Assembly (NCBI GenBank): GCA_030737835.1
Contig: CM060850.1
Coordinates: 24,159,774 to 24,223,773 of the forward strand
Source: Acorus gramineus
Lineage: Eukaryota; Streptophyta; Magnoliopsida; Acorales; Acoraceae
Direction of reading: 5' to 3'
DNA: 64,000 nt
Shown: in pieces, positions 12,701 through 24,107 of the stretch
How the letters are laid out: each line of letters begins with the position of its first letter
Numbering within the stretch: the stretch's first letter is position 1
Notes under the pieces: model-generated
What the model saw: only the letters and a program-made list of their open reading frames with translations
What the model was told of the DNA's origin: nothing
Database searches by the model: none
Position numbers and translations under genes: made by a program

Positions 12701-13935
12701 AGAACCACTATAATAAATGAAATACAAGGGATAGCAATGTGTTGCAACAATGACGTGAAAAAGAATAGATGACAAGAAAAATGAGACATGAAAGTTGAGA
12801 TTTCTAACAAATATTGATACAATGAACATCCAGTCAAACAGACGGTGAGTTACATTGAACAGAAAGCAACAGATAACACCAAACATAGACTATACAACAT
12901 TAATGCAGTGCTTAGTGAGAAACTCCTCGCTATAAACCTTTTGAAATCTAATAATTCAACATTCAACAATCATGCCCCTCACAACTGAATGCATAGAAAT
13001 TTCAAAGTCCCGACACATTCTTCACCAAAAAAAACCGATGAACACTATAAAATTCTATAACTAGCTTTTCCATATATCAAATAGATAGTGAATGTCAAAA
13101 CATTCAAATTGGAGTTTATATTAACTGGAAGGTGCAAAAGAATCATCACCAATCAAAATTTACATCAACACCATCCAGAACATATGCCCTCTAATCAAAA
13201 TGTGAGTTAGATATACCACCACCGTCAGTACTTTGTCGAAAAGAAATCACCATGAATAGTCAGTGCACCCAAAAACCCCCAAATTTCCAAAAACCGTTAA
13301 CCTGAAAAAGAATAAAATCCATATTTCCTTCACAAATTCAAATTTATTATATGATCTAAGAAACCCTAAACAGTATAAAGAAGTTCAGATCTGATGAATA
13401 AAAGCGAAAAAAAGGAGGAGATTTCATGGGTTTTACCTTGATCGTTGGCTGGGGTGAAGATCCAAAGCAGCTATGAAGCATATTGGACTGTTGGGGCGTT
13501 TGTTGGAGACAGTGAGAGGGAGATCGAAGTGTATCTGCGCTCTTCGTGGTCTAGTGACAGATCGAGAGGAAGGATCAGTGTACGAACATCATCGTCTTCT
13601 CAAGGGAGATCACCAAAAACGAGGATGTCATTCGTGAGAATGTCGTTCGGCATAGACGAAATAATATACATCGAAGAGGTTCGGCAGTTCTTCTGTCGTC
13701 CAAAAATAGAGTTTACTTGTGGGTATTTTCGGCGCTGAAAGGAGGAGGAGAGAGAAGACTTCAGTAAAATCTTATTTATATACCCTACGTAAATAACAAA
13801 ATGTGACGGGGGAAATCTCGTCTTTTCACAGACGGGTTGGATCCACTTGATGCATAATCAGGTTTTTTAAGTGGATCATTCAACGCTGAAAAATTTGGGT
13901 GAAAAATGTCTTAATGAGGTAATACATATGTGCTT
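9791..13935. other. Unassigned 4-kb block, possibly one large degenerate element
   Basis: No protein domain is recognised in any frame. The outer edges show weak inverted similarity. Inward from the left: ACATAAACACCCCTCATTAA. Inward from the right: ACATATGTATTACCTCATTA. An internal tandem duplication lies at 10971-11443. On the minus strand a TATATAAATA box (about 13772-13782) is followed by a GC-richer, CT-rich leader ending at a good donor (AAG then GTAAAACC near 13437), but no long ORF follows. It could be a non-autonomous transposon or a non-coding transcript unit. Confidence 0.3.
10971..11443. repeat. Two-copy tandem duplication, unit about 240 bp
   Basis: The copies at 10971-11209 and 11210-11443 share long matching stretches, for example TTAAATATTATTCAGATACA, AATAACAAACAACAAATTG and CAACTTTACATTAGATA, with scattered differences. 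Each copy contains the palindrome-like GATACACGTGTATC or GATACACATGTATC. The function is unknown. Confidence 0.75.
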
Positions 13936-14025
13936 ATTTGAACACCTACCAAACACAATTAAAGAGGATTTTAAGCTTTAATCTAAATAAGCACTGATTA
14001 TCAGTGCAAACAAACACTACCTTAG

Positions 14026-16070
14026 GGTCCGTTTGGTTTCATGTAGTTTGATTTTCTAAGGATTTTCTTTTACAAAGAAAAAGTTTTTCTGGAAAATGAA
14101 ATTCATTTCCAGCATTTGGTTGTATTGAAATTATTTTACGGAAAATGATTTCAGTTGTTTGTTTTCACGTAAAATATTAGTCTTCTAGTGTTTGATTCTA
14201 CAAATATGTGAAATCTTATTTTTCATCTATAGGCATTAATATCAAATTATGAATAAAAAATATAATAACTATAAACAGATCAAAATCATTGATAAATTTT
14301 ATTAAAAAATTAGTATTGCATTATATTTTGTTCAGAATAAAAATATCTGCTATGTTTACCTTACTTATGGAAAATGTCTAGCACAAAAAAGTTCAAATAC
14401 CATGTAAATCCAAATTTTAAATTTAAATTTAAATTTTGAATTTTGAATTTAAATTTCAAAGTGAGATCAAACTAGAAAATATATGAAATATTTAGATATC
14501 CTATAGTTACTTACAAGGGCGGAGCTACATGGGGGCCTAGTGGGGGCAGCTGCCCCCAGTGACCCACTACTCACTCACCTTTTTATCTAGTTGTTGTTGT
14601 TGTGTTCAGTTAGTGTAGATGATTTTTTTAATTTAATTTATACAAAATATTAACACTTTATTTTAAAAAGGTCGGCTACTCCCCGTCAATTTTTTAGCTA
14701 GCGGTAAAGTTGGATTAAAAATGGGTGATTTTGATTTTCAAATGATCAAGTGTTACACGCATCAATATAAATGTTGTCTAATTAGTTTATTTTATTTATG
14801 AGTGGTATTTAGTTTCTATTATTGTTTCTTAATTTGTAAACATTGAATAATCTTATTTAACTAATCCATACACCTACATCTACAAGAAAATGTTCATCAC
14901 CCTAGTAATTTTTTATCAACTTTTTACATAATAACAACTAAATAGTGAATACTGGCTAGTTTACTTTTCTACCCACTCTTTGTTTTGCTTTGTTGCTTTT
15001 ATGTTCTTGTTATTCCTCTCTTCCTCTCACCCCCCCGGGACATGTTCTATTTTGTAATTTTTTTTATGCCATCGAAAGGACCACCTCCCCTTCAAACTGC
15101 AAGAGCTATATAATAATAATAGTAATATTTGATTTTTAGATTTTTTTTTCTCTTCCCTTGCTCTCTCTCTTTCTGATCTATGAATACAGCAAACAAGAAA
15201 AAAATTTCATTTACTCTTTTCTGATGTCTGTGCCTTATCTTCTCTCTCTCTCTCTCAACCTAGGAAAAAAAAGTTACACTATCATGTTCATATATTATTA
15301 TATTTCATTTTTGAATAATTATAAAAGATGTATTAGCTATTTTATATTATTGTTATTTCATATGCACCTTGTAATCCTGAATTTTTTTATTTTATGTTTA
15401 ATGCTAATGGATCTTGATTAAGAAAATAGCATATGAATATTCTCGATTAAAAAAATAAAACATTTAGTTAAATATCGCCCCCGCTGAAGCAAATTTTTGG
15501 TTCCGCCACTGGTTACTTAAGGATATTTCTGAGATAAATTTGATCAATTAAATTTACATCCAACATATTTTAAAATTCTTTGAAATTTGATTTTTACTTA
15601 CAAAAACTATTTTTAGTTATGAGATATAAATCATTTTATAAATTTTTCTACATATATATCCTGAAATCTCTCTAATTAAAATTTAAATATTTATCATAAA
15701 GAAAAAAAACTATTAAGATTTAATTAAATCTAAAAATTTTAAATATTTGAGAAAAAAAAATTTTATATTTAAAAGATGTAAAAATACATTTCATTTAATT
15801 AGATGATATATTCTAAAATTTAAAATTATTATTTACAATTTTAAAATAAAAAGAAGGTTAATGAAACTTTAAAAAAGTTCTGATATATGGAGTTTTGAAT
15901 CCCTGGAAAACGGCATACAACTCCTTAAGCCGGATGTCAAAATCTTGATTTGAAAGCGGTTAAAGAAATAATTTTTCATAACCATTTTTTTCTAAAGCTA
16001 CTAACATTTCTATGTGACTACTTTTTCTGAAAACTAGAATTTTCAAGGATTTTTACGTTGAAACAAACAC
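14026..16070. mobile_element. hAT-like element (older), carrying a nested hAT
   Basis: The left end GGTCCGTTTGGTTTC pairs with the right end, which read backward is GTGTTTGTTTCAACG. The 8-bp sequence TACCTTAG flanks both sides (14018-14025 and 16071-16078). In fact 18 bp (AAACAAACACTACCTTAG) precede both breakpoints, so the duplication could be read in more than one way. A second element (14514-15511) sits inside. No transposase ORF is seen. Confidence 0.5.
14514..15511. mobile_element. Non-autonomous hAT with perfect 8-bp target duplication
   Basis: The ends CAAGGGCGGAGC and (inverted) CAGTGGCGGAAC match the common plant hAT terminus CAGnGGCGGAnC. GTTACTTA is duplicated exactly at 14506-14513 and 15512-15519. 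Just inside the left end is a G/C palindrome around TGGGGGCAGCTGCCCCCA. The ORF at 15158-15421 is T-rich chance sequence. There is no transposase, so it would need one supplied in trans. Confidence 0.8.
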
Positions 16071-16078
16071 TACCTTAG

Positions 16079-16899
16079 TGTATCACCCATGCATAATGTG
16101 TGCAAAAATAAAAATAATATAATTATATCATATGATATGTTGAAAAATATTTTGAGAAAATTAAATTATATAAAATAATTATTATATTTCAGATAATATG
16201 AAATTATACTCAAAATATTTTAAAAAGTTACGTAAAATTGGTGGTTGGCCATTTAACCTCTACCATCAACATATATAGATATAGTTGTTAGGACTTTTAA
16301 TATAGTCACACGGTTCTTTGTGCATGTACAAGGGTTCCGCTACCATGTATTCTCTCTTCTCTCGGTTCTCTTTTTCGTGAAGTGATCTTCGAGACATCTC
16401 ACCCATGCACACACACTCATATATAACGAAAATGTCTTTTTTTGACATTCAAAAATAAATTTAATTATAAATTCACGCATTCCCAAAATATATTACACAT
16501 TTCCTATTAACGAGTATACATTGATGTTTCTAAGAGAGGAGCAAAGCCTAGCCAAATAAAATTCATTTACAAAGATCTCCTATCACTTAATCCCTCATTC
16601 ACATAAAAAAAAAAAAAAAACCAACTTCTATTCTAATTAGGTTTTTCTAAAACCCAAAAACATTATGAAAACGATCACTTTTATTTAGACAAAGATACAT
16701 ATTCAATTAGGCCACAACATTAACTCATTTTTAATAAACCAAAAATACAAATCCATGTAAACCCATCAAACAAATAAATCCAACACAGTTATCCCAAATC
16801 TCACTCTTTCAACCACACAAACATCTTGATGTAATAAACACACACAAATTGTTTATATATATAAAAACATTCACTAAAAAGAAGAAAAAGACAAAAATC
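16079..16899. other. Intergenic / 3' flank of the F-box gene
   Basis: AT-rich sequence. The last few hundred bases probably hold the 3'UTR of the minus-strand F-box gene. No other gene is seen. Confidence 0.5.
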
Positions 16900-17991
16900 T
16901 CAATCACTAGAAGGCACGTCACCAAAACCATCGAACAAGCAAGGCGAGAATGGAAACACACAGTGCGTCCCCACCCTACACACCGCTTTCATCCTCCGGC
17001 TCACGAGATCCACCGAGAACACCACATCCATCACCCCCACAAAAACCACGCCCGAGCTCGGATGAAACGCCACCGGCGTCATCTTCATTGGGAAAACCCG
17101 CACCATATTCATCAAATCCAACGACAACAACCCACAACTCAAATCCCCAAACCCCTCCACATCGATCCTTAGCCGCTCGACCCACTCGCTCCTCTCCTTC
17201 AGCACCCACACCGTGAGTTCGCGTCCGTCGTGGTTCGCGTAATGAACGCGCCCTTCCGATTCTCCCAAAATCTCTTCCAATCCCACGGATTCGGATCCGG
17301 GCAACCCGATCATCCAACGCTCCCCCGTTTCGACGTCGAACCTTACCACGTGACGCCGCGGCGGGAGCAGCACGTGTAGAGCTCCGTCTGCGAAGACGCT
17401 GTGCCGAAACATCAGTGGTTGTGGTTGTGGTTCGTCCAACACTCTCTTCTCAACCCACCGACCGGTGCCCGAATTGAAAACCGCAACGTCTAAAGTCGAT
17501 GAGAGGTTCGTGTAGTGAATGACTTGGAAATAGCGTGGCCTGCGGGGGTCGAAAGCGAGCACAGCCATGGTGAGTGTTGTCGGGTGGGTTTCTTTGGGGG
17601 GTTTTGGGAGAGTGAACCATGTTTTCGTCATCGGGTTGCAGAGATGGAGAGTGGGTTGTGGACCCGTTTTGGGGAGGCAGAGGAGCAGTCCGTTGCGGCT
17701 GTCGAGGATTCTGAGGTCGGATCCGCACGGCATGAAACCGAGGTCGATGTCGAAGAGTCCGTCGTAGTCGTCGGTGTCGTCCAAGAGACGAGCGTAGCTG
17801 TAGTCGCTGTTTTGGTGGTAGAGGAGGCCGGATGCGGGTAAGGTTGTTGTTGTTGCGAGTTTTCTTGAAGCCTGGAAGAGGAGGTCGTGCCAGTGTTTCG
17901 ATACGCAGCGGAGCTGGAAGAGGTTCTTGATGGGCAGTTTTGAAAGCACTTCGATGAGGATATCTTGGTTGATGTTTTCTAGAGAAGCCAT
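16900..17991 (-). CDS. F-box protein with F-box-associated C-terminal region
   Basis: Predicted substrate receptor of an SCF (SKP1-CUL1-F-box) E3 ubiquitin ligase. The gene is intronless and encodes 363 aa. The F-box occupies roughly residues 5-45 (INQDILIEVLSKLPIKNLFQ, then RCVSKHWHDLL), which is the SKP1-binding motif. After it come DSRNGLLLCLP and LCNPMTKTWFTLPKPP, then RYFQVIHYTN and VAVFNSGTGRW. This pattern is characteristic of plant F-box-associated (FBA) proteins. I see no Kelch or LRR repeats, so the substrate cannot be inferred. A TATA box lies about 60 bp upstream of the ATG. The coding strand is moderately GC-rich and the antisense strand carries several long shadow ORFs. The large plant F-box family evolves fast, so orthology is not assigned. 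Confidence 0.9.
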   Translation of the reverse strand: MASLENINQDILIEVLSKLPIKNLFQLRCVSKHWHDLLFQASRKLATTTTLPASGLLYHQNSDYSYARLLDDTDDYDGLFDIDLGFMPCGSDLRILDSRNGLLLCLPKTGPQPTLHLCNPMTKTWFTLPKPPKETHPTTLTMAVLAFDPRRPRYFQVIHYTNLSSTLDVAVFNSGTGRWVEKRVLDEPQPQPLMFRHSVFADGALHVLLPPRRHVVRFDVETGERWMIGLPGSESVGLEEILGESEGRVHYANHDGRELTVWVLKERSEWVERLRIDVEGFGDLSCGLLSLDLMNMVRVFPMKMTPVAFHPSSGVVFVGVMDVVFSVDLVSRRMKAVCRVGTHCVFPFSPCLFDGFGDVPSSD

Positions 17992-18047
17992 GGATAATGG
18001 ATCTCCAGATGATTTTGGGCAGTGGAAGTTGATGGATAACCAAAGGG

Positions 18048-18058
18048 TTTATATATAG
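18048..18058 (-). promoter_or_regulatory. TATA box of the F-box gene
   Basis: On the minus strand CTATATATAAA lies 57-67 bp upstream of the ATG (17991). This predicts a short leader of about 25-35 bases. Confidence 0.6.
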
Positions 18059-18189
18059 CCGATTAAGATTTTTTTTTTTTTTTTTCATGCGATAAAAATT
18101 TATCTCTTTCTTACTTATTTATAATAACAATCTCATGGACCATCAATCTTTAAAATAATGAGATACCCACTATTTTAGAAGGATAATAT

Positions 18190-18446
18190 CCCATATAATT
18201 TTTTTTTTATCTCAATTTCGAATTACACATGTTTTTAATTTTTAAAAAATAATATAAATTCATCTAATGATGTAATTATATTTATAAAAAAATGTTTAAC
18301 ATAATTTGTATGGGTGCATTTGTAGAAAATGTAAAAATTTCTATCGAAACATATATCTAGTCAACGTGAATATATAATCCGATAAATGTCAATCAACGTG
18401 TAAGAGACTAGAATAAGGGCAAAAAAAAAAAACATAATAACACTCA
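18190..18446. repeat. Copy of the high-copy 'CATCTAATGAG' short element
   Basis: It contains TTCATCTAATGA, then a gap, then ATATCTAGTCAACGTGAATA, and ends AACATAATAACACTC. It is a diverged member of the family best seen at 26078-26352. Confidence 0.5.
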
Positions 18447-18687
18447 ATTTGGAAAGATAAATCTATAACTATAATAAATTTATGAAATTTATGAAGTTGA
18501 ATTTGAGAATTTAATTTTTCTTTTTAATTGAATTCAATATTTTAAATCTAATAAATATCTTGTGATTCCTTAATAAAGTCATTAATAAGGGTGATTGAAC
18601 CATATAATAACAGTATTAATTTGAGTGTCATTTGTCCGTTATAATATGAGGTTTTTAACCTGTGTTGAAAGAAAGATGAGAAAACTA

Positions 18688-19539
18688 AGTCTGTTTGGTT
18701 CTAAGTAATTTCAAATTCTTAAGAATTTATTTTACATAGATAAACTGTTATAGGAAAACAAAAACTAAATTGCATATTTGGTGAAAGTGATTTTATTTTA
18801 CTGAAAACAATTTCCATTGTTTGTTTATCGGAAAATATTTATATATATATTTTTAATCTAGAATAATTATTCCAAAAAAAATTACAATGTTGTTTCATAT
18901 AGTTACGTATATAATATAAAAAAGTTATTACAAAAATTATATATAGGTTGTTTCACAAATAAGAGGTATTAAAATCTATGAATATAATATTCAAATTTAT
19001 GTAAATCATATAAATAAATTTTTATATATGTTGTTTTATATGTTCATTATCTACATAATCTCTGTATCACTTTTATTATATCCTAAAAATTCTCTTATAA
19101 ATAAGGCAATATTCAAAATTTAGATCTTTTATGTTGTTGTTTTATATGTTCATTTTCTACATAATCTCTGTATCACTTTTATTATATCCTAAAAATTCTC
19201 TTATAAAGTATTATATCCTATTTTATTATATCTTTCTATCTCTTTCAAATAATAAAGTATTCAAAATTTTCTAATTTACTATATTTAAAAATTTGGATTA
19301 AATAATAAATTAAATTTATAGAGAACATAAAATAAAAAAATAATTGTGAAAGCAACTGAGAAGATAAGATATTTTATTTTTCATAAAATACGGATGCTAA
19401 AATCAGAATTCAAGAACAGTTAAAAAAAAAAAAAAGTTTTAACCTTTTTCTTAAAGCCCCCCAAACATTTACAAGTAGCTACTTTTTTTTAAAAGTAGAG
19501 TTATCCGTGACTGACTTTTACGTCAAAATAAACGGACCC
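18688..19539. mobile_element. Possible hAT-like MITE
   Basis: The left end AGTCTGTTTGGTTCTAAG pairs with the inverted right end GGGTCCGTTTATTTTGACG. Terminal and subterminal sequence (TTTTACGT near the right end) resembles the element at 14026-16070. No target duplication is recognised, so boundaries are approximate. Confidence 0.4.
19031..19207. repeat. 71-bp direct repeat, two copies
   Basis: The sequence starting TTGTTTTATATGTTCATT occurs at 19031-19101 and 19137-19207 with one visible difference. It lies inside the putative hAT-like element and looks like a local tandem duplication. Confidence 0.85.
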
Positions 19540-20247
19540 AGAGGCAACGCAAAGCAATGTTTGCAAGCGAAGGCTCTTTTGTCGGTTATTAATCTATGGA
19601 GATGGCCACATGTCAATCATGAAACAGCCGGTGTAGATGGTTCTTAATCGATGAGGACAGATGGAAGCAGTGTCGATTCACGTACTATTTTTTTAGATTT
19701 TTTTTAACAATTATTATTATTATATGTCGAGAGCGTGTTTCATTCCATTTCATTTTCAATTTTTATATATATATACAAGAGACTGTTACGTTTTATTAAT
19801 TCGGTTTTTTACCTCGTAAATTTCATACACAATACATTAACGAAACATGCATTTTATATAATTTTTTTATAAATATTCATAAAATTCAAAAATATAAATA
19901 GAAACATATATTAATTTAGTATATTATCTTTGAAAGATAGAAAATTAAATAAAGTATATTATCTCTAAAAAACAGAAAACATGTGTCGCTTATATGGAAT
20001 TTTATATAACATTTTCGTCTGCATAAATCAAAGTTCGTTTTTTTTTTATATTGAAGTTTATAAACTTATTAAGTTCTATTTGAATTCGCATTTGAACATT
20101 TTCAATCTTTTTTTCTATAAATTTTTTATGTTTAAAAATCTTTCAAAATAATTTTTTAAAGAAAACAAACTGGGCTTTTGAAAAATTGATGATTTAATTG
20201 CACATCTAAATAAGCCCTAAAATTTTTAAAAAGTAATTTATATGAAC

Positions 20248-20530
20248 TTTATTACACTTTGTTTTTTTATAATCTCAAATGCAATTTCATATATCTCGTT
20301 AGCTCCCTCCACTCATTGTAATTATGTATTAACCACATTAAAATCATATAATTCATCTAATGAGATATATATACTTTTAATAAAAAAATAAAATATATAT
20401 TCTAATAGATTGAAGAAAATATAAAATTTAACGAGATATACACATCTCATTACAGAATGAGTAGATGGTGCTAATGAGGTATATAGGACTACATTTGGAC
20501 TGTAAAAATGACTAAGTGTAATAACACTCG
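20248..20530. repeat. Copy of the high-copy 'CATCTAATGAG' short element
   Basis: It contains TTCATCTAATGAGATATATA, TATATTCTAATAGATTG and a second AATGAGGTATATAGGACT. It ends GTGTAATAACACTCG, and the left end shows TTTATTACACTTTG as the inverted partner. Confidence 0.6.
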
Positions 20531-20665
20531 AAAGAGTTTTGGTTATCACTTGTCCAATTGTGAAGATACGATCATTAGGTTGATTTCATGAAATACATGT
20601 TCGAAATTCTTTTTAGAATTAATAAATTTTCGTTAACGCATTACAAAATAAACCGTTTATGATAG

Positions 20666-21590
20666 GGGCGCCGATATTCGCACCCCGAGTTACAAGAAAC
20701 CCATCCCTTTTTTTTAAATTTTTTTTTTCTATGTATTGTAACCCCGAGGTCGACATTCCCTCTAGCGACGGTGATGAATGATGGTCGCTAAAGATTCTGG
20801 CAAGTGTATCAACCCAGGTCGGCATTCCTTCTTGCGACGATGTTAAAGTGTGGTCGCTCGAAGGCTCGGTGAGCTAAAGTAAGAGAGAATAAATTCACAT
20901 TTTTACAAGCTTCAAACCAAATAAATAAATTTCACATTTAAACACATATAACAGACAGCCATAGCAGCATTTAAAACACATCAAAATATGACGTTCACAT
21001 TCCATAACCAACTATTCATGTGACTACACAACAAAATACATGTTCAAATTCCACAACCATTCATGTGACTATATTGATTTTTTCATATATAAAAATAAAT
21101 AACATATCCAATAAAAAACAATTACTCATTTTTTCAAAAAATAAAAATAAAGATAAAAATAATTTGAACATGTATTTTGTATTGTAGACATATGTCGTTA
21201 TGAAATGCTAACATCGTATTTTGATGTGTTATAAATACTAACATCATATTTTGATGTGTTTTAAATGCTACTATGTCTGTCTGTTATATGTGTTTAAATA
21301 TGAAATTTGTCTATTTGGTTTGAAACTTGTAAAAATGTGAATTTATTCTCTTTTACTTTAGCTCGCCAGGCTTTCGGGAGACCACACTTTAACACCGTTG
21401 CCAGAAGGAATGCCGACCTGAGTTGGTACACTCGCCAGAACATCTGGCAACTATTATTCACCACCGTCGCCAGAGGAAATGCCGATTTCGGAGTAGGTTT
21501 CCGTTTACTGCTACAATACATAAATTTTTTTTTTAAAAAAAAAAAAGAGGGGTGGGTTTCTTGTAACTCGGGGTGCGGATATCGGCGCCC
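20666..21590. mobile_element. MULE-type foldback element with perfect 9-bp target duplication
   Basis: The two arms, each about 430 bp, are inverted copies that fill nearly the whole 925-bp element. The terminal sequence is GGGCGCCGATATTCGCACCC on the left and GGGCGCCGATATCCGCACCC on the inverted right. The 9-bp TTATGATAG is duplicated exactly at 20657-20665 and 21591-21599, the Mutator superfamily signature. There is no transposase. If transcribed, the arms would form a long hairpin. Confidence 0.85.
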
Positions 21591-21599
21591 TTATGATAG

Positions 21600-23306
21600 C
21601 TGAAGAGAAAATATCAGGATGACCAACCATACTAGAGATTATAATTAGATTAAAATATTGCTTTTTCTTAATTAATGAAGAACCATAATATAGTTTCAAA
21701 TGGTGTATCTGTTAGTAACACATGGAATTTTTTTTATTATCTAAATTTTAATTTTTTATTTTCTGTAATTCAGATTTCAAATTTATGAGAAATTTGAATT
21801 TAAATGGTCATAAATATACCATCATTTTTCCTCTTCTTTCTATTTTGGTCATTTTAGGATTCAATTGACTATTAATATAATTGTTTTTTGAAAAATTAAC
21901 ATTCAAATCGTTGCATTATTTAAATCATAGATTTGAATCAGACAATAATTCACTTCTCCAATGCATTTGGTAGTTAAATTTATTTGATTTAGATCATAAA
22001 TTATTCTTGTTCTTGTCGTTTTTATTGTTTAAAATTTAAATTTTAAAAATCGGATTCAACTATTATTAGGTTGTCTTTTCCATTTTAAACAGTACATGTA
22101 AAAGACCCATCTCTTCTCTTGATTGAGATAGACAGAGATATTCTATCTCCGTATCTCTGACAACACTCCTTTTCCACCCGCAGTTTTAAAGAAAGTCTCT
22201 CCTAGATGCTTATTCACTCTATTTCTTTCAACTCGTAGGTCCTTCTTAGATTTACGTTTAGACAGACTCTGCTTTTAAAAAGTAAAAGATTCTCAAAATC
22301 AAATCCAAACATATTTTTAATATTTAAAATTTTAAATTATTATCTTATCTTTTGAAGCAAAAAAGTCTATCAATTAAAAAAATTAACAAAACAATAATAA
22401 TTTTCAAAAATTAAGTTTAAAAATGAATGATTTTAAGAATCTCAATATTTTAATCTCACATCCAAACACAATCTTAGTTTAATATTCTCATTTATTTTAT
22501 TTATTGAATTGATTAAATAAACATTTAATATAATGTATTTCTCTAACAAAATTTTGAAATGGATGTGATACAAACCCTGTTTGAACATTATGTTTGAACA
22601 TGTCATCCAATAATATCATTAATTAAATACCGTTGATGATGCATTGATGGTAACGTACGACCTGAAAAATTCACAAAGTGTGAATTTCAAGCGTTGGCGA
22701 CAACAGATAAAAGGGGACAGTTATTTTAACCCCATTGTTTTTTAATCCCACCCCGTTAGAAGACCCATACCATTCAAAATTCATGAACATCAAACCCACC
22801 CCTATCTATATATATATATATATATATATATAACACTACACTATGTGATCCCACCCCTATGGATTTTCTTTTCCTTCTTCCTTTCCCTCTCTACCTCCGC
22901 CAGTCCAACTCTCTTCCTCTGCTGGTGGTCGTCTCCTCCCCCCGTGCAAGAACTGCGTATCCTGGTGCCTTCGCCTCCCCTAATGCCAGCACTCGTCGGT
23001 CCATCCCTCATGGTTGAGCCTCAAGGAGATCTTTTTCATTCTCCTCTCGCCATCTCTGCTTCAGCTATCACCTCTCAATAATTTTTATGACTTATCCCTC
23101 TCTCCAACTCTCCCTTTGATGAACTTTCGCTCAGTCACTGACTCTCTCTCGTTTTCAATGTTGTCCATTAATTCTCTCCATTTAGCTCAATAGATGTTTG
23201 ATCATTTGTCTGAACCATATAGAGCACCTGCGCTGACTGTGGAGAGCATCAAAATTCTCAGCTGCTTGGTTATTCCATTTTGTTAGAACCATTAAAAACT
23301 ATAGAT
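21600..23306. other. Intergenic, (AT)n microsatellite, no gene seen
   Basis: AT-rich sequence with a (TA)n tract around 22805-22832. The ORF at 22845-23081 is rich in Ser, Pro and Leu with no recognisable domain. Confidence 0.5.
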
Positions 23307-23307
23307 C

Positions 23308-24107
23308 ATAAATGTGTAGCCATCAACATCATGTCCCCGCCCATGAAGGCTCTCGCGTTCGTCGTGAACTCCACGGGGTCAATGTCAGATGGGTAGCACG
23401 TGCCGTCGCTAACTCCACGAGGTCGATGCCTAGCAACCCATGCAACCCATCCACTGTCGCCACCGCGCTCATTGTGGGCGTGCTGAAAACATGCGGAAGC
23501 CGCTTCATGGCCTCCGCCTCTTCAACCGCAGCAAGGAAGGGCCGGCTATGAGATTAGTGATTTTAGATAAAGCCCTAAGCGAACTTATAAAATGAGCCCA
23601 ATATATTTTTTTAAAAAAATTGAATGTAAAAAAACATTTTGTAAAATGACAAACTTAAAAAACTTATGTTTTTTTTTTAAAAAAAATGAAAAAACAAAAA
23701 CAAAACAACAAAAAAAAGCAAAAATTGAAAATCTAAACCGTATTTAAATCGGAAAACTCTTTTTTTTTTTCTCTTTACCAAAGAATAAAAAAATCCTTAA
23801 ATCAAGGGATTAGTTGTTAAAAAAAATTATTTTTTTATAAGCAGATAAATAAATCTTATAAAATAGGAATAAAAAATATGGATAAGATTTTAAAAAATAA
23901 AAAAATTTAAATGGATGAATGGATATGTTTAAATTTTTTTATAAAAAATTAAGTTTATATTAAAAATGTTTATTTTGAAACCCATTTTGGGGAGGGGGCC
24001 CTAGACCATTGTCTTGGCCCAATGCCGACCTTACAGCAAGGTTGCCTCGAGTCGAATATTGGGACCCTCTACAGCAGCTGCTCCTTGCTCTCCTCCTCCT
24101 CCTCCAT
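23308..24107 (-). pseudogene. Broken CONSTANS-LIKE (COL6/COL16-type, B-box) fragment
   Basis: Reading the minus strand from 24107 gives M, five Glu, SKEQLL, a TAG stop at 24069-24071, then RVPIFDS. COL6/COL16-type B-box proteins have an acidic run followed by EEQLLYRVPIFDP, so the stop replaces the expected Tyr codon. A hAT (23537-24033) then splits the frame. Past it lie VEEAEAMKRLPHVF and, in a shifted frame, YPSDIDPVEFTTNARAF. The latter resembles the PSDMDLAEFAADVE motif of the same family. The B-boxes and the CCT domain are absent. The segment is GC-rich against an AT-rich background, as expected of former coding DNA. The assignment rests on remembered family motifs and could be wrong. 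Confidence 0.45.
23537..24033. mobile_element. Non-autonomous hAT inserted in the COL-like fragment
   Basis: The 8-bp CAGCAAGG is duplicated exactly at 23529-23536 and 24034-24041. The ends AAGGGCCGGCTATGAG and (inverted) TAAGGTCGGCATTGGG are imperfect inverted repeats. The interior is A/T-rich with no transposase. Confidence 0.75.

Noticed and set aside
15158-15421. 87-aa hydrophobic ORF as a membrane protein
   Set aside because: It lies inside a hAT element, is very T-rich, and reads as low-complexity Phe/Leu/Ile/Tyr.
16976-18088. Long ORFs on both strands overlapping the F-box gene (for example 17450-18088 and 17515-17841)
   Set aside because: They are shadows of the GC-rich F-box frame. 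They have Arg/His/Pro-rich or low-complexity composition and no domains.
22805-22832. (TA)n tract as a promoter TATA for the ORF at 22845
   Set aside because: It is a simple microsatellite and the downstream ORF has no recognisable domain.
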